From the NCBI GenBank assembly GCA_041559015.1, contig JBFFED010000046.1, positions 1 through 11,694 on the forward strand: a DNA stretch of 11,694 nt. Direction: 5' to 3'. The notes beneath the pieces were generated by a model, which worked only from the letters and a program-made list of their open reading frames with translations, was not told where the DNA came from and did not search any database. This document shows, one piece after another, positions 1-7,685 of the stretch. The DNA comes from COMBO-56-21 sp041559015. Its GTDB lineage: Archaea; Thermoplasmatota; Thermoplasmata; UBA10834. The translations under genes were made by a program, and so were the position numbers. How positions within the stretch are numbered: position 1 is the first letter of the stretch; every line of letters begins with the position of its first letter.

Positions 1-36
1 AGAAGGGATCCTGCGAGGCGAAGACGCTACGAACGC

Positions 37-1038
37 TCACGCAATCGAGCGCCTGTCAGCCGCCGAAACTCCTTTCTCAGTCACGTAAGCGGTCACGAAT
101 CTCACAGGGGTGACATCGAAACTCGGGTTCAACGCTCTCGAACCTTTCGGCGCAATCCTGTGAGTCCCCACGCTGAGAACTTCGTCCTCTGACCGCTCCT
201 CGATAGGTATCTGTTTGCCACTCCTAATCCTCTTATCGAAGGTGCTCACCGGGGCCGCCACGTAAAAGGGCACCTTGTTCTCCTTCGCCAGTACCGCCTT
301 GGAATACGTGCCTATCTTGTTCGCGAAATCACCATTCCTGGCTATCCTGTCCGCTCCGACAATGACAAGGTCGACGGAATCCTTCATGTAGTGGCCCGCA
401 GCGTTGTCGGGAATGATTGCGTGGTCTATGCCCTCGTTACCAAGCTCCCATGCGGTGAGCTTCGCGCCCTGAAGTCTTGGCCTGGTCTCATCGACGTAGA
501 CGAAGATTTCCTTCCCCTCCCTGTGCGCCACCCTGATGGGTGCCAGTGCGGTTCCGAAGTCCACGGTCGCGAGCGCACCCGCATTACAGTGGGTGAGGAT
601 CCGATCTCCGTTCTTGATGAGTCTAGAGCCATGATTCCCTATCTTGCGGCACATCTCCACGACGTCGTCCGCATAGCCCTCAGCAGCCTTGACGAGATCA
701 TCATCGGCCTTAGAGAGCATCAGGTCGACGGCGTAGAAGAGATCGTGCGCGGTCGGCCTGGTGGCTTTGATGGTCCTCGCGGCCTTTGAGAGATTCTCCT
801 CCTTGAGCCATGCGAGCGCCATCCCATATGCGGCGGCGGCTCCGATTGAAGGTGCTCCCCGTATGGTCATGTCCTTGATGGCCCGGGCCATATCCTCGTA
901 CGTCCGGATGGTTACTATCCTGAACCTTCTAGGGAGGACCCGTTGGTCAATCGCCTTGACTGCCCTGCCGTCCATCCAGAGTGCGCGGATGTCCTTCTTC
1001 CCCTTTGGAGTCGAGACCAGCATGTTGTGAACCTGCAA
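37..1038 (-). CDS. mtnA: S-methyl-5-thioribose-1-phosphate isomerase (MtnA, eIF2B-like fold)
   Basis: This 333-aa protein should isomerise 5-methylthioribose-1-phosphate to 5-methylthioribulose-1-phosphate in methionine salvage, in the cytoplasm. Visible family signatures are RGAPSIG at about residues 60-66, THCNAGALAT with the catalytic Cys near 151, and GADRIARNGDFANKIGTY with the catalytic Asp near 230. Length is close to the usual 340-350 aa. The main alternative is the related archaeal ribose-1,5-bisphosphate isomerase, but the THCNAG and GADR motifs fit MtnA better. Two in-frame ATGs are possible, at 1038 and at 1023. A TATA-like box at about 1056-1064 would place the transcript start near the first ATG, so either a nearly leaderless message or use of the second ATG is likely. 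It is transcribed away from the tRNA gene and belongs to the host flank, outside the inserted element. Confidence 0.93.
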   Translation of the reverse strand: MQVHNMLVSTPKGKKDIRALWMDGRAVKAIDQRVLPRRFRIVTIRTYEDMARAIKDMTIRGAPSIGAAAAYGMALAWLKEENLSKAARTIKATRPTAHDLFYAVDLMLSKADDDLVKAAEGYADDVVEMCRKIGNHGSRLIKNGDRILTHCNAGALATVDFGTALAPIRVAHREGKEIFVYVDETRPRLQGAKLTAWELGNEGIDHAIIPDNAAGHYMKDSVDLVIVGADRIARNGDFANKIGTYSKAVLAKENKVPFYVAAPVSTFDKRIRSGKQIPIEERSEDEVLSVGTHRIAPKGSRALNPSFDVTPVRFVTAYVTEKGVSAADRRSIA

Positions 1039-1055
1039 GTGAATGAGCGAGGGCG

Positions 1056-1064
1056 GATAAAAGC
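1056..1064 (-). promoter_or_regulatory. TATA-like box for mtnA
   Basis: Read on the minus strand the bases are GCTTTTATC, lying about 22-25 nt upstream of the first ATG at 1038. This is the usual archaeal TATA-to-start distance and would give a leaderless or very short leader transcript. Position and composition are the only evidence. Confidence 0.4.
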
Positions 1065-1094
1065 CTCAGGTTCACATCGACCATGGCCAAAAGG

Positions 1095-1104
1095 CTATTA
1101 AACC
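1095..1104 (+). promoter_or_regulatory. TATA-like box for tRNA-Val
   Basis: CTATTAAACC lies 31-40 nt upstream of the mature tRNA 5' end, preceded by the purine-rich AAAAGG that could act as a BRE. This would give a 5' leader of roughly 10 nt to be removed by RNase P. A second A/T-rich stretch (CATTAAT at 1112-1118) is closer to the gene and cannot be excluded. Confidence 0.4.
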
Positions 1105-1134
1105 AAGGCGGCATTAATCGGCCTGCTCCGAGAA

Positions 1135-1207
1135 GGGCCCATGGTCTAGGGGTTATGACAGCGCTCTCACACAGCGCAGATCACCGGTTCAAATCCGGTT
1201 GGGCCCA
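1135..1207 (+). tRNA. tRNA-Val, anticodon CAC
   Basis: A complete cloverleaf can be folded. The acceptor stem GGGCCCA (1135-1141) pairs with TGGGCCC (1200-1206), with discriminator A1207. The D arm has GTC at 1144-1146 pairing GAC at 1157-1159. The anticodon stem GCGCT (1161-1165) pairs with AGCGC (1173-1177) around the loop CTCACAC, giving anticodon CAC (1168-1170), which reads the Val codon GUG. The T stem ACCGG (1183-1187) pairs with CCGGT (1195-1199) around TTCAAAT. No CCA is encoded and no intron is present. The 3' part from 1185 is also the left half of the direct repeat bounding the inserted element, so the tRNA has kept its full sequence after integration. Confidence 0.95.
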
Positions 1208-1229
1208 CTCAAACTCCTGGCACGGTCGC
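1185..1229 (+). repeat. attL-like copy of 45-bp direct repeat
   Basis: Identical to 9402-9446. The first 23 nt are the tRNA-Val 3' end, covering part of the T stem, the T loop and the 3' acceptor strand. The remaining 22 bp are downstream of the tRNA and encode, on the minus strand, the last codons and stop of the integrase relic. Identity stops at both ends (C1184 versus T9401; C1230 versus A9447). Confidence 0.85.
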
Positions 1230-1625
1230 CAAAGGTACGCTTTCGGCCGTTTTCTGCATCTGGATACGCAGATTTCGCACTGCCTCGAAGGCGCTCGTTT
1301 GGTCGCTAAGATTGACGCCGATATAGCGAAGGGTCATCTCGGTCGACTCGTGCCCGTATATCGTCGCAATAATCTCTATAGGCACGCCTGCAAGCCACAT
1401 GAGGCGGCCTCCCGTCCTCCTGAGCGTGTGGTGCCCAAGGAACTGCCGGCTTCCGCTTGCTGGTTCTTCAGCCTATAGTCGAGCGCTGTCCTCTCGTAGG
1501 GACACAGCTTACCTTCCCTCAGATATACAACGAGGCTGTCCGTTTGGGGGCCTTCGGCTTAGCCTTCGATCTGCCGTCTCCATTCGAGGTATCGGCCAGG
1601 GGTAGGTCGCGCCGAACCCTTCCCG
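1209..1625 (-). pseudogene. Tyrosine recombinase (integrase) relic, C-terminal catalytic half only
   Basis: An intact piece from about 1472 to 1209 carries the C-terminal catalytic motifs: HTLRR (His and Arg of box II, 1419-1430), the GHES histidine near 1350-1352 and the nucleophile tyrosine in TLRYIGV near 1323-1325. Upstream, the reading frame is broken. A TAG at 1473-1475 closes this frame, while a neighbouring frame at about 1558-1445 continues plausibly with LVVYLREGKLCPYERT and DYRLKNQQAEAG, so a frameshift lies near 1435-1465. That second frame is itself closed by TAA at 1559-1561. A third frame near 1595-1620 (RVRRDLPLAD) may hold remains of the box I region. The N-terminal DNA-binding half is missing, since the dppC stop lies at 1674. 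The gene points at the tRNA, its last codons lie in the att repeat, and it should be inactive. The outer boundary is approximate. Confidence 0.8.
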
Positions 1626-1673
1626 AACCCTGAGGCGGTCGAGACCCTGAAGCCACGGTGCAGCGGTCCGGGG

Positions 1674-2615
1674 CTATCTTTTCCTGAGCTTCGGGTTGAG
1701 GACCTCATCCATGGCATAACCCACGAACGTGAACCCGAGGACGACGAACACTATGAACAGGCCGGGCATGACGATGTACGGAAGCGGCCCAGACATGGCC
1801 GCGTCCGCCGCATACGCCTCCTCCAGGATCTTCCCCCAGGTCTCGACGTCCTGGGGGCCAAGCCTGAGGAAGCTCAGGGTCGCCTCGGACAGGATGCATA
1901 TAGCGACGGTTAGGATGGCGTTGGCGAACACGAGCGGCACGACGTTCGGGAATATGTGTTTGTTGATGATGTGCCAGTCGCTCGAGCCTATCGCTCTCGC
2001 CCTGATGACAAACTGCCTCTCCTTGAGAGAAAGCACCTGGGCCCTGACGATCCTCGCGGTGGTCGACCACCCGGTCAGTCCGATGACGAGTATCACGGCC
2101 CAGAGGTTCCTGGCATCGAATACCGAGGCTACGACTATCATAAGGACGAGCCAGGGGATGGACAGGAACATGTCGTTCAGCCTCATCATGATCTCGTCCC
2201 GGATGCCACCCCAATAGCCGGATGCAAGACCGACGAGCGTCCCGAGGCCCATGGATATCACCATGGCCGTGAATCCGACTATCAGCGACGGTAGGGTCCC
2301 GACGGCGACACGCGTGAAGACGTCCCTGCCGTACTTGTCTGTCCCGAACAAGTGGTCAAAGCTGAAAGACTCGTTCTGCTCATCCGGGAAGTGCACGTAT
2401 TTGTCGTACTCCACGAAGAGTTCCGCATAAAAGGCCATGCACACGAAGAACGCGATTATCAGAAGCCCTGCCTTCCCCATCCAAGTCGTCATGAACACGT
2501 CTGTGAGCTTCCCAAGGCCCTGTGCCTTGAGGCCGACCTTCTCGGCCAGCACCGGGTTCGAGGCGAAGAGGCTCCTGGCCGCACGCTCCAAGTTCCTCTC
2601 AAACCAATGTGACAT
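1674..2615 (-). CDS. dppC: ABC transporter permease, DppC/OppC type
   Basis: This 313-aa inner-membrane subunit would form the translocation pore with its DppB-like partner in a peptide/oligopeptide importer. It shows an N-terminal helix (about residues 50-70), the family phrase LFGTDKYGRDVFTR before the core, and about five further hydrophobic segments. The cytoplasmic EAA-type loop, RARAIGSSDWHIINKHIFPN, falls at about residues 200-222 and docks on the ATPase. Length is typical for the family. Start choice is clear: ATG 2615 is preceded by GAGGAGGGA, 11 nt after the DppB-like stop, so the two are co-transcribed and probably translationally linked. Unusually, no ATPase gene follows; about 50 bp after the stop the integrase relic begins. 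Substrate cannot be told from the permease; nickel, sugar and peptide importers share this family. Confidence 0.92.
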   Translation of the reverse strand: MSHWFERNLERAARSLFASNPVLAEKVGLKAQGLGKLTDVFMTTWMGKAGLLIIAFFVCMAFYAELFVEYDKYVHFPDEQNESFSFDHLFGTDKYGRDVFTRVAVGTLPSLIVGFTAMVISMGLGTLVGLASGYWGGIRDEIMMRLNDMFLSIPWLVLMIVVASVFDARNLWAVILVIGLTGWSTTARIVRAQVLSLKERQFVIRARAIGSSDWHIINKHIFPNVVPLVFANAILTVAICILSEATLSFLRLGPQDVETWGKILEEAYAADAAMSGPLPYIVMPGLFIVFVVLGFTFVGYAMDEVLNPKLRKR

Positions 2616-2626
2616 TCAGTCCCTCC

Positions 2627-3610
2627 TCATGTTATCTCGACCCGTGGGTCAAGCATCTTCAGTACCAGGTCGGCGATCAGGTTCGCGATGACCACCGCCA
2701 CCCCGCCGATCAAGAAGATGAACTGTAGCATCGGGTAGTCCTCGGACCATATCGCCTGCATCGTGACCATACCGATGCCATCGTAGCTGAACACCACCTC
2801 GACTTGGAACGCGCCTCCGAGGATGAACGCCACGTCCATGGCGAGCACGGTCACTATCGGCAGGCGCGCGTTAGGGGCCGCGTGCTTCTTCATCACCTGA
2901 CTCTCACTCAGCCCCTTCGCGTACGCGGTGATTATGAAGTCCTCGGTGAGTATGTCGACCAGGGAGTTCCTCATGATGAGAACGACGCCCGCGAACGCGC
3001 CTATGGTCAGCGTGACGGTGGGCAGTATCAGGTGCTTGATGATATCCCAGATCTTCTCCAGTGTGATCGGTTGGAGGGGGATGCCTGAGGTCATGTAGTG
3101 TCCCTGCGGTAACAGGGGCAGCCAGCCGACGAACACGACCATGAGGATGATTGCGAACCAGAATATGGGCATACCGTAGAAGAACAGCCCGATCCCGGTG
3201 ATTGTCAGATCTGACACCTTCCCCCGTCTACGGGCCGCAAGCTTCCCAAGCGACATCCCGAGGGCGAACGTGAGGACAGTGCTGACGCTCATCAATAAGA
3301 TAGTCCATGCTATCGCGTCTTTCGTGACCTCGAACACTGGCCGTTCATACTCGTATGATATCCCCCAATCGCCAGTGAAAGTGCCGATGAAGTACTTCAC
3401 GAACTGCTCTGGGATCGTGTCGTTGAGACCCATTATCTCGACGTTCCTCCAGTACGCCGCATCCGGGGTCTGGGCGTCCCTCTTCATCATCAACAGGGCT
3501 GGGTCGCCAGGCATGACCCTGAAGAGCATGAAGTTCAGCAGCATGATCAGTATGATCGTGATGACGGCGTTGAACACCCTCTTCATCAGCACCTTTCTGA
3601 ACGAAGCCAT
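2627..3610 (-). CDS. dppB: ABC transporter permease, DppB/OppB type
   Basis: This 327-aa permease subunit of a peptide-family ABC importer starts with the typical amphipathic basic segment and first helix (FRKVLMKRVFNAVITIILIM, then FMLFRVMPGDPA, a hallmark of this family). Further membrane segments follow, with the EAA-type loop AYAKGLSESQVMKKHAAPNA at about residues 226-246. Length is normal. ATG 3610 has GAGGTCA a few nt upstream, a fair ribosome binding site. It lies 128 nt after the binding protein gene and 11 nt before the dppC-like gene, forming one minus-strand operon. In the 128-nt gap I see no convincing terminator or separate gene. It needs an ATPase from elsewhere. Confidence 0.93.
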   Translation of the reverse strand: MASFRKVLMKRVFNAVITIILIMLLNFMLFRVMPGDPALLMMKRDAQTPDAAYWRNVEIMGLNDTIPEQFVKYFIGTFTGDWGISYEYERPVFEVTKDAIAWTILLMSVSTVLTFALGMSLGKLAARRRGKVSDLTITGIGLFFYGMPIFWFAIILMVVFVGWLPLLPQGHYMTSGIPLQPITLEKIWDIIKHLILPTVTLTIGAFAGVVLIMRNSLVDILTEDFIITAYAKGLSESQVMKKHAAPNARLPIVTVLAMDVAFILGGAFQVEVVFSYDGIGMVTMQAIWSEDYPMLQFIFLIGGVAVVIANLIADLVLKMLDPRVEIT

Positions 3611-3738
3611 GCCGTGACCTCACTTGTGCCTTCTCGTCCTGGTCGCCGGGCCTGGCTCCGGCTGCATCTGCACCAGACCTCAGCTCGTCCGTGATGTCCC
3701 TTTGATCTCTCCGTGGATCCGCCACTTCGCCGACCCTG

Positions 3739-6700
3739 TCAGGGAGGGGGCGGCGGCCCCGGCTCAGTCGCTTCCGGCGAGACCATGCCCTCCATGCCTC
3801 CCTCTTCGGCCTTCCCCTTCTTCTTCCGCATGAGGAGTAAGACGGCGAGCGCGACCACTATGACGACAGCGACGACGATGCCGATGATCGCAGCCGTGCT
3901 CAGGTCTCCGGCCTTCTCCGCCTTCACCTCCACTTTGGTCTCGGAGGACAGCCAGTCGTAAGCGTGCAGGTAGTCGTCCTTGACTACCACCTTCACGCTG
4001 TACTCCCCTTCCTCTCCATATGCGTGCACAAACGAGAGCGACCTGTTCGTCGCTGGCTGGAGATCGGTTATGTTAAGGGTCTGGTTCGTCCCGTCGCCGA
4101 AGTCGATGAAGACCTGGACATCGTCGCCTTCCTTGTCAGCCACGACGAAGCTGAACGTTATGTTCTCATCGAGCTCATACGACTCCTTGAGGGGCGTCTT
4201 CAGGATGGGCCCTACGCTGGGCCTCCTATTATCTTCCTGCACGTTCAGCGACGCGGTCTTTGTGGTGTTGTGTCCCTGGCCGTCGTCCGCGTACACGGAC
4301 AGCGTGTAGTCGCCCGCTGTGAGGTAGGTGTGGCTTGCTGCATATCCGGCGCTATCGTCCCCCTTCGTGAGCGGGGACTCGTCACCCCAGTCGTACCACA
4401 CGCTCAGGGGGTCGTCGTCCGGGTCGTACACCTCGGAGGGCTTTATCTGCTTCTCGACGCCAAGGTAGAACGAGTAGGCGGTGGATAGTGTCAACACGGG
4501 CGCCCTGTTCGCGGTCGGGAGCGATATCACCAGCGTGAACGGCGGGTCGGTCGTGACGTTCGTCGTCCCGTCGTCGACATGCACCGTGACCATGTAAGTG
4601 TTTGCGGCGGTGTATGTGTGGGTGAACTCGACATACTGGAGGTTCGTGGTCCCGCCTGCCGTCATCTCGACCGCGATGTCGTCGTCCCCGAATTCTATGG
4701 TGACCGTCAAGACGTCACCGTTCGCATCATATGCGCTGACATTCAGGGTGATCTCCTCGTTGACGTACGGGGGATAGGGTGTAACCACCAGGGCTATCGA
4801 GCCAGGAGGAGCGTCATCCGAGGCTCCCATTATGTCGGCGTCGATCGATGTCGATACGTTATGGCCTGTCCCTTCGCCGTCGTCCACATACACCGTCACG
4901 GGATATGTGCCCTGCGTGCTCCAGGTGTGCGACACCACGGAAGTCACGGGGACTCCCTTCGCCCCGGATGTGTCGTGAGTCGTGACCGAGTAAGTACCGT
5001 CGTCCCACTCCCACGTGATGGTCAGCACGTCCGGGTCGGGGTCAGCGGCCGTCGCTACGCAGTATACCTCAACTCCCTCGATGCCGCTGATGGACGAGAC
5101 CATCACATCGGGCGGAGAATTCTCAATCACGTCGTAACTCTTCGTGACGCTGACGTTGTGGAATACGTTCTCCTCATCTTCGAAGCCATCCCACACGGAC
5201 ACTGTCACATCGAAGGTGTCGTCGTAAGTCCATGTGTGCGTCTGGGTGTTTGCGATATAGGTGTCGTTCGCCACAGGCTTGACGAGCTGGATGGTGCACG
5301 GACTACCATCACCCCAGTCCCATGTGAAGAGAAGTCCCTCTCCTGTGACCCCCTGTTCGGCGTCTCTCGCTTCCGCAGTCCATGTCACCTGCTCGCCAAC
5401 ATAGGCCATGGCCGGGTCGGCAGCGACGGTACCAATCTCGGGCCCCAGGTTGGTATCGCCCACTACGTTGACCGTCGCGATATCTGCGTTCCAAGAGGTG
5501 TGTTGGTCATCGCGGATGCTGACGACAATCGTATATTCGCCCTTCACAGTGTACGTGTGAGTCTGCGTTACCATCTGCTCGATGGTCGTGTCAACGCCGC
5601 TTATGGTCTGGGTGGTGTTATCAGTCCCGTCCCCCCAGTTCCAGTTCATCATGATGTCGTCCCCGTCTTCATCGGAGACACCCACTGTGAAGCTCGCAGG
5701 CAGATTTACCTCCCACTCGCTGTCACCAAGGGGCGTGTTGAATTCCGGGTTGAGGTTCGCGCTCGTGGGCTCCAGGTCGTACCATACCCAGAGCATGTCG
5801 GAGATGATCGTCCTGGCGAGGTTGTTGGTCCAGTCTCCCCAGCCGACATAGTCGGCAGTGGACATGGCGTACAGCCCGTTCGGGTGTATCGGCGGGAACT
5901 CCGTGTACGAGTCGTAGATCATAACCTGGAGCTCGTCGACAAGGGCCTTCCTCTCGTTGACGTCGACGGTCCTCATGGCCTCTTCCAGGACATCGTCGAA
6001 TGAGCACCTCGCGATCTTCTCCTCCTCGTCGACCCAGTACCAGTCATCGACTATCGGTCCCGCGCAATTGTCGCCCCCTTCCTTGACCTCAGCCGTCCGC
6101 CAGACGGCGAGGTTGGAGAGCGGCTCCGGCCCCCAGTACCAGGACCACACCCAGACATCGAAGTATGCCTTGTACCAGTCGAAGCTGATCATGATGCCTT
6201 CCGAGACCTCCTCGAAGTTGAACTGTATCCCGGCCTGTCTCGCCCAGTCGACCCAGGCTTCACCTATGGTCCCGTAGGCATCGTCGGAGTCCGGCACCCT
6301 AAGCCTGAACTCGAGCGGCGTGCCGATTGCAACTCCGTGTTCGGTGTACGCCGCGGAGGTCGCGGTGACCTCGAGGATCGAGTCCGCATCCGGCCCGTCG
6401 ATATATCCGGCGGCCTCTAGCATCGTCCTCGCGGCTGCCGGGTCGTAAGGAAGGACGTCCGTGTAGCTCGCCAGGTCCGCGTGCCAGGGGCCAGGGTTCA
6501 GCACTGTGTCCGCAGCGATAGGCCTGCCTCCAAAGTAGTTGTCGATTAATGACTGTCTGTTAAGGGTCATCCCGATGGCCTTTCTGACGACCTTGTCCAG
6601 CAGAATGAGGTTGCCGTTGCAGTAACTCTTGGTCCTGAACTCTTCCGGGATGGCGTTGATGCAGATGTCGTATATCCCGAGCTCGTTTGTGACCTGCTTG

Positions 6701-7605
6701 ACTATGTTAGGGTAGCCCACTCCAAGGCTATCCCATGTCTGGGGGGGTATCCCGGATGCGTCTATCACATCCTCAGCCCCGCTCTCTATCGCGAGCTTGA
6801 GGCCGCTAGGGTTGGAGTAGATTGTGTATATTATTCCCTCAAAGTCTATGTCCCTCGCTTCGCCGTAGTCCGCCGTGCAGTGGTAGTTGGGCGCGGTCGT
6901 GAATTGGTACCACTGGTTCAGCTTCTGGTCCTCGAAGTAGAACGGCCCAGAGCCTATCAGATCGAAGGGGCTCAAGTTCGCGAGCACCTTGTCAGGGTCC
7001 ACATTCAACGGATTCTCCCACCAGTACTTCGGGACTATGGGGACCCACACGAGATCGTCGATGAGCGTGGCCTTCGGGTACTCCGTGTCGATCTTGACCT
7101 GGTATGGGTTGATGACATACACCCCGGTGATGTTGGCGACATAGTAGTCCCAGACGCCTCCGGGATTGCCCTGGATGAGCTCAATGGTGTATTTCACGTC
7201 AACGGCCGTCAACTGGTGAGAAGTATCCGTAGGGGCGACCTTGTTCCTGAAGTAGGCGGAATCCGTGATGTTGATCCACGTACTCATGTTGCCGGTGCCA
7301 TGCGTCTGCTGATAGTATCCCGTCGCCAGGTTGTTCTCTATGCCCTCAAATGCCTCGTCGTACTGGAACAGAGAGCTGTAGACCAGGAACGTGGCGACCC
7401 AGTCGCTCACCAGCTCGATGTTCAGGGGGTTCCAGTTCTGGAACTTCTGCATCCAACCCACATGGACGTATCCTCCCGTCTGGGCGGCAGCCTCTCCGAC
7501 CGGAGAGGTGGACGGTACCAGCATAGGAACCGCGCTCATCACCATTACGACCGAAATCAGAACCACAACTGCTCTGGACACAACAGATGTCATACCCATA
7601 CTCAT
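3739..7605 (-). CDS. Family 5 extracellular solute-binding protein with six PKD-like repeats and C-terminal membrane anchor
   Basis: This 1288-aa protein should capture the substrate outside the cell for the adjacent permeases. A signal peptide spans about residues 8-42 (hydrophobic, ending at an AAAQ-type site), with no lipobox cysteine. Residues about 45-612 form a DppA/OppA-like (SBP_bac_5) domain. Six PKD-like repeats follow at roughly 616-717, 717-829, 829-928, 928-1030, 1030-1123 and 1123-1231. They are recognised by repeated WxWGDGT/DFGDGT-like strands and HTYTxxGxYTVxVxVxD strands; the third and fourth are the most divergent (EWDDG, EFGDD). A helix at about 1236-1257 is followed by a basic MRKKKGK stop-transfer motif and a short Pro-rich cytoplasmic tail. 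Ordinary family members are 500-600 aa, so the PKD stalk doubles the length and probably lifts the binding domain above a cell wall or S-layer. First ATG 7605 is used, but in-frame ATGs lie at residues 3 and 5. Confidence 0.92.
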   Translation of the reverse strand: MSMGMTSVVSRAVVVLISVVMVMSAVPMLVPSTSPVGEAAAQTGGYVHVGWMQKFQNWNPLNIELVSDWVATFLVYSSLFQYDEAFEGIENNLATGYYQQTHGTGNMSTWINITDSAYFRNKVAPTDTSHQLTAVDVKYTIELIQGNPGGVWDYYVANITGVYVINPYQVKIDTEYPKATLIDDLVWVPIVPKYWWENPLNVDPDKVLANLSPFDLIGSGPFYFEDQKLNQWYQFTTAPNYHCTADYGEARDIDFEGIIYTIYSNPSGLKLAIESGAEDVIDASGIPPQTWDSLGVGYPNIVKQVTNELGIYDICINAIPEEFRTKSYCNGNLILLDKVVRKAIGMTLNRQSLIDNYFGGRPIAADTVLNPGPWHADLASYTDVLPYDPAAARTMLEAAGYIDGPDADSILEVTATSAAYTEHGVAIGTPLEFRLRVPDSDDAYGTIGEAWVDWARQAGIQFNFEEVSEGIMISFDWYKAYFDVWVWSWYWGPEPLSNLAVWRTAEVKEGGDNCAGPIVDDWYWVDEEEKIARCSFDDVLEEAMRTVDVNERKALVDELQVMIYDSYTEFPPIHPNGLYAMSTADYVGWGDWTNNLARTIISDMLWVWYDLEPTSANLNPEFNTPLGDSEWEVNLPASFTVGVSDEDGDDIMMNWNWGDGTDNTTQTISGVDTTIEQMVTQTHTYTVKGEYTIVVSIRDDQHTSWNADIATVNVVGDTNLGPEIGTVAADPAMAYVGEQVTWTAEARDAEQGVTGEGLLFTWDWGDGSPCTIQLVKPVANDTYIANTQTHTWTYDDTFDVTVSVWDGFEDEENVFHNVSVTKSYDVIENSPPDVMVSSISGIEGVEVYCVATAADPDPDVLTITWEWDDGTYSVTTHDTSGAKGVPVTSVVSHTWSTQGTYPVTVYVDDGEGTGHNVSTSIDADIMGASDDAPPGSIALVVTPYPPYVNEEITLNVSAYDANGDVLTVTIEFGDDDIAVEMTAGGTTNLQYVEFTHTYTAANTYMVTVHVDDGTTNVTTDPPFTLVISLPTANRAPVLTLSTAYSFYLGVEKQIKPSEVYDPDDDPLSVWYDWGDESPLTKGDDSAGYAASHTYLTAGDYTLSVYADDGQGHNTTKTASLNVQEDNRRPSVGPILKTPLKESYELDENITFSFVVADKEGDDVQVFIDFGDGTNQTLNITDLQPATNRSLSFVHAYGEEGEYSVKVVVKDDYLHAYDWLSSETKVEVKAEKAGDLSTAAIIGIVVAVVIVVALAVLLLMRKKKGKAEEGGMEGMVSPEATEPGPPPPP

Positions 7606-7611
7606 CCCCTT

Positions 7612-7662
7612 ACTCTCCCATACTCTGACTCTCAGTCCCGAGTCCTGACTGGGATGGAGAGT
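7612..7662 (-). promoter_or_regulatory. Inverted repeat in the leader of the binding protein gene, possible operator
   Basis: ACTCTCC (7612-7618) is the exact reverse complement of GGAGAGT (7656-7662). Inside it, CAGTC (7633-7637) pairs with GACTG (7647-7651). The structure ends 7 nt upstream of the ATG and overlaps the expected transcript start, so it could be a repressor site or a leader hairpin that hides the ribosome binding site (GGGAG on the minus strand lies inside the outer arm). Confidence 0.35.
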
Positions 7663-7673
7663 GAATTACAGCA

Positions 7674-7685
7674 TCGCTATTAAAA
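7674..7685 (-). promoter_or_regulatory. TATA-like box for the transporter operon
   Basis: On the minus strand CCTTTTAATAGC is the most A/T-rich stretch upstream of the binding protein ATG (7605), with purine-rich GAAAAG just before it as a possible BRE. A start about 25 nt downstream would give a leader of around 45-50 nt holding the inverted repeat at 7612-7662. It overlaps the 3' end of the 104-aa ORF. Confidence 0.4.

Noticed and set aside
3345..3725. 126-aa minus-strand frame starting in the gap before the DppB-like gene
   Set aside because: Most of it overlaps the clear DppB-like gene in another frame. The part unique to the 128-nt gap is short, highly charged and has no strong ribosome binding site.
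4579..6003. Long plus-strand open frame (474 aa) inside the binding protein gene
   Set aside because: It is antisense to the PKD region. Its composition (very rich in His, Arg, Val and Gly) is what results from reading GC-rich Asp/Thr/Val codons in reverse, and no domain is recognisable.
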